A stretch of DNA of 8,576 bases from an uncultured Kordia sp. GTDB taxonomy: Bacteria > Bacteroidota > Bacteroidia > Flavobacteriales > Flavobacteriaceae. Location: the NCBI GenBank assembly GCA_913054565.1, contig CAJXHW010000065.1, positions 1 to 8,576 on the forward strand. The letters run 5' to 3'. Below, piece by piece: positions 8,477-8,576 of this stretch. The translations under genes and the position numbers were made by a program. The notes under the pieces were generated by a model. That model did no database searches. It saw only the letters and a list, made by a program, of their open reading frames with translations, and was not told where the DNA came from. The first letter of the stretch is position 1. Each line of letters starts with the position of its first letter.

Positions 8477-8576
8477 AATTCACGTATATTGGTTACACAT
8501 TTATATTGGCTGTTCTATTTTAATATCCTATTTTAAATTTCACAAGGTATTTTATAAGAAAGCATCCTAAAGATAA
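8477..8576 (-). promoter_or_regulatory. katG upstream region with two pairs of direct repeats
   Basis: Read in the katG direction, TTAAAATAG occurs twice (8536-8528 and 8523-8515, 13 bases start to start). CCAATATA then occurs twice (8509-8502 and 8492-8485, 17 bases apart), the last copy 8 bases before the ATG. The region is AT-rich, has no Shine-Dalgarno sequence and no open frame of note. I could not find a good Bacteroidota promoter (TTTG and TAnnTTTG at proper spacing). The promoter must lie here or just beyond the window edge; the role of the repeats is unproven. Confidence 0.4.

Noticed and set aside
8515..8536. OxyR-type box (ATAG/CTAT units) upstream of katG
   Set aside because: Two ATAG tetramers are present in the katG direction, but they are direct repeats at the wrong spacing and lack the matching CTAT half-sites.

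Overview
The window is AT-rich and carries three protein genes plus one clear terminator. It looks like a chromosomal piece of a member of the Flavobacteriaceae (phylum Bacteroidota), probably marine, genus not determined. The evidence is the low GC, the absence of Shine-Dalgarno sequences before the starts, and a giant alpha-2-macroglobulin of the kind I associate with Flavobacteriia. There are no RNA genes, mobile elements, CRISPR arrays or phage genes. The content is ordinary core or accessory metabolism rather than a defence island.

Layout: bases 2-5920 (+) are one uninterrupted reading frame, cut by the left edge, for a bacterial alpha-2-macroglobulin (about 1,972 residues visible). It has an intact CAEQ thioester and an unusual TonB-plug-like segment where the bait region should be. 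After a 49-base gap without a terminator comes a small uncharacterised gene (5970-6254, +) with one CxxCxGxG motif. Its last codons and stop lie inside a GC-rich hairpin flanked by A and T runs (6240-6270). That hairpin serves as a shared terminator for the convergent katG (6293-8476, -), a complete 727-residue catalase-peroxidase with all the active-site residues I could check. The final 100 bases are the katG upstream region and hold two pairs of short direct repeats.

How the genes fit together: the macroglobulin is expected to trap proteases at the cell envelope, and KatG removes peroxide in the cytoplasm. Both are protective, but they are convergent, separately transcribed genes with no sign of a common pathway. 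The small gene probably shares the macroglobulin's transcript. The most interesting point is the plug-like remnant in the bait region of the macroglobulin. I see no convincing new multi-gene system.
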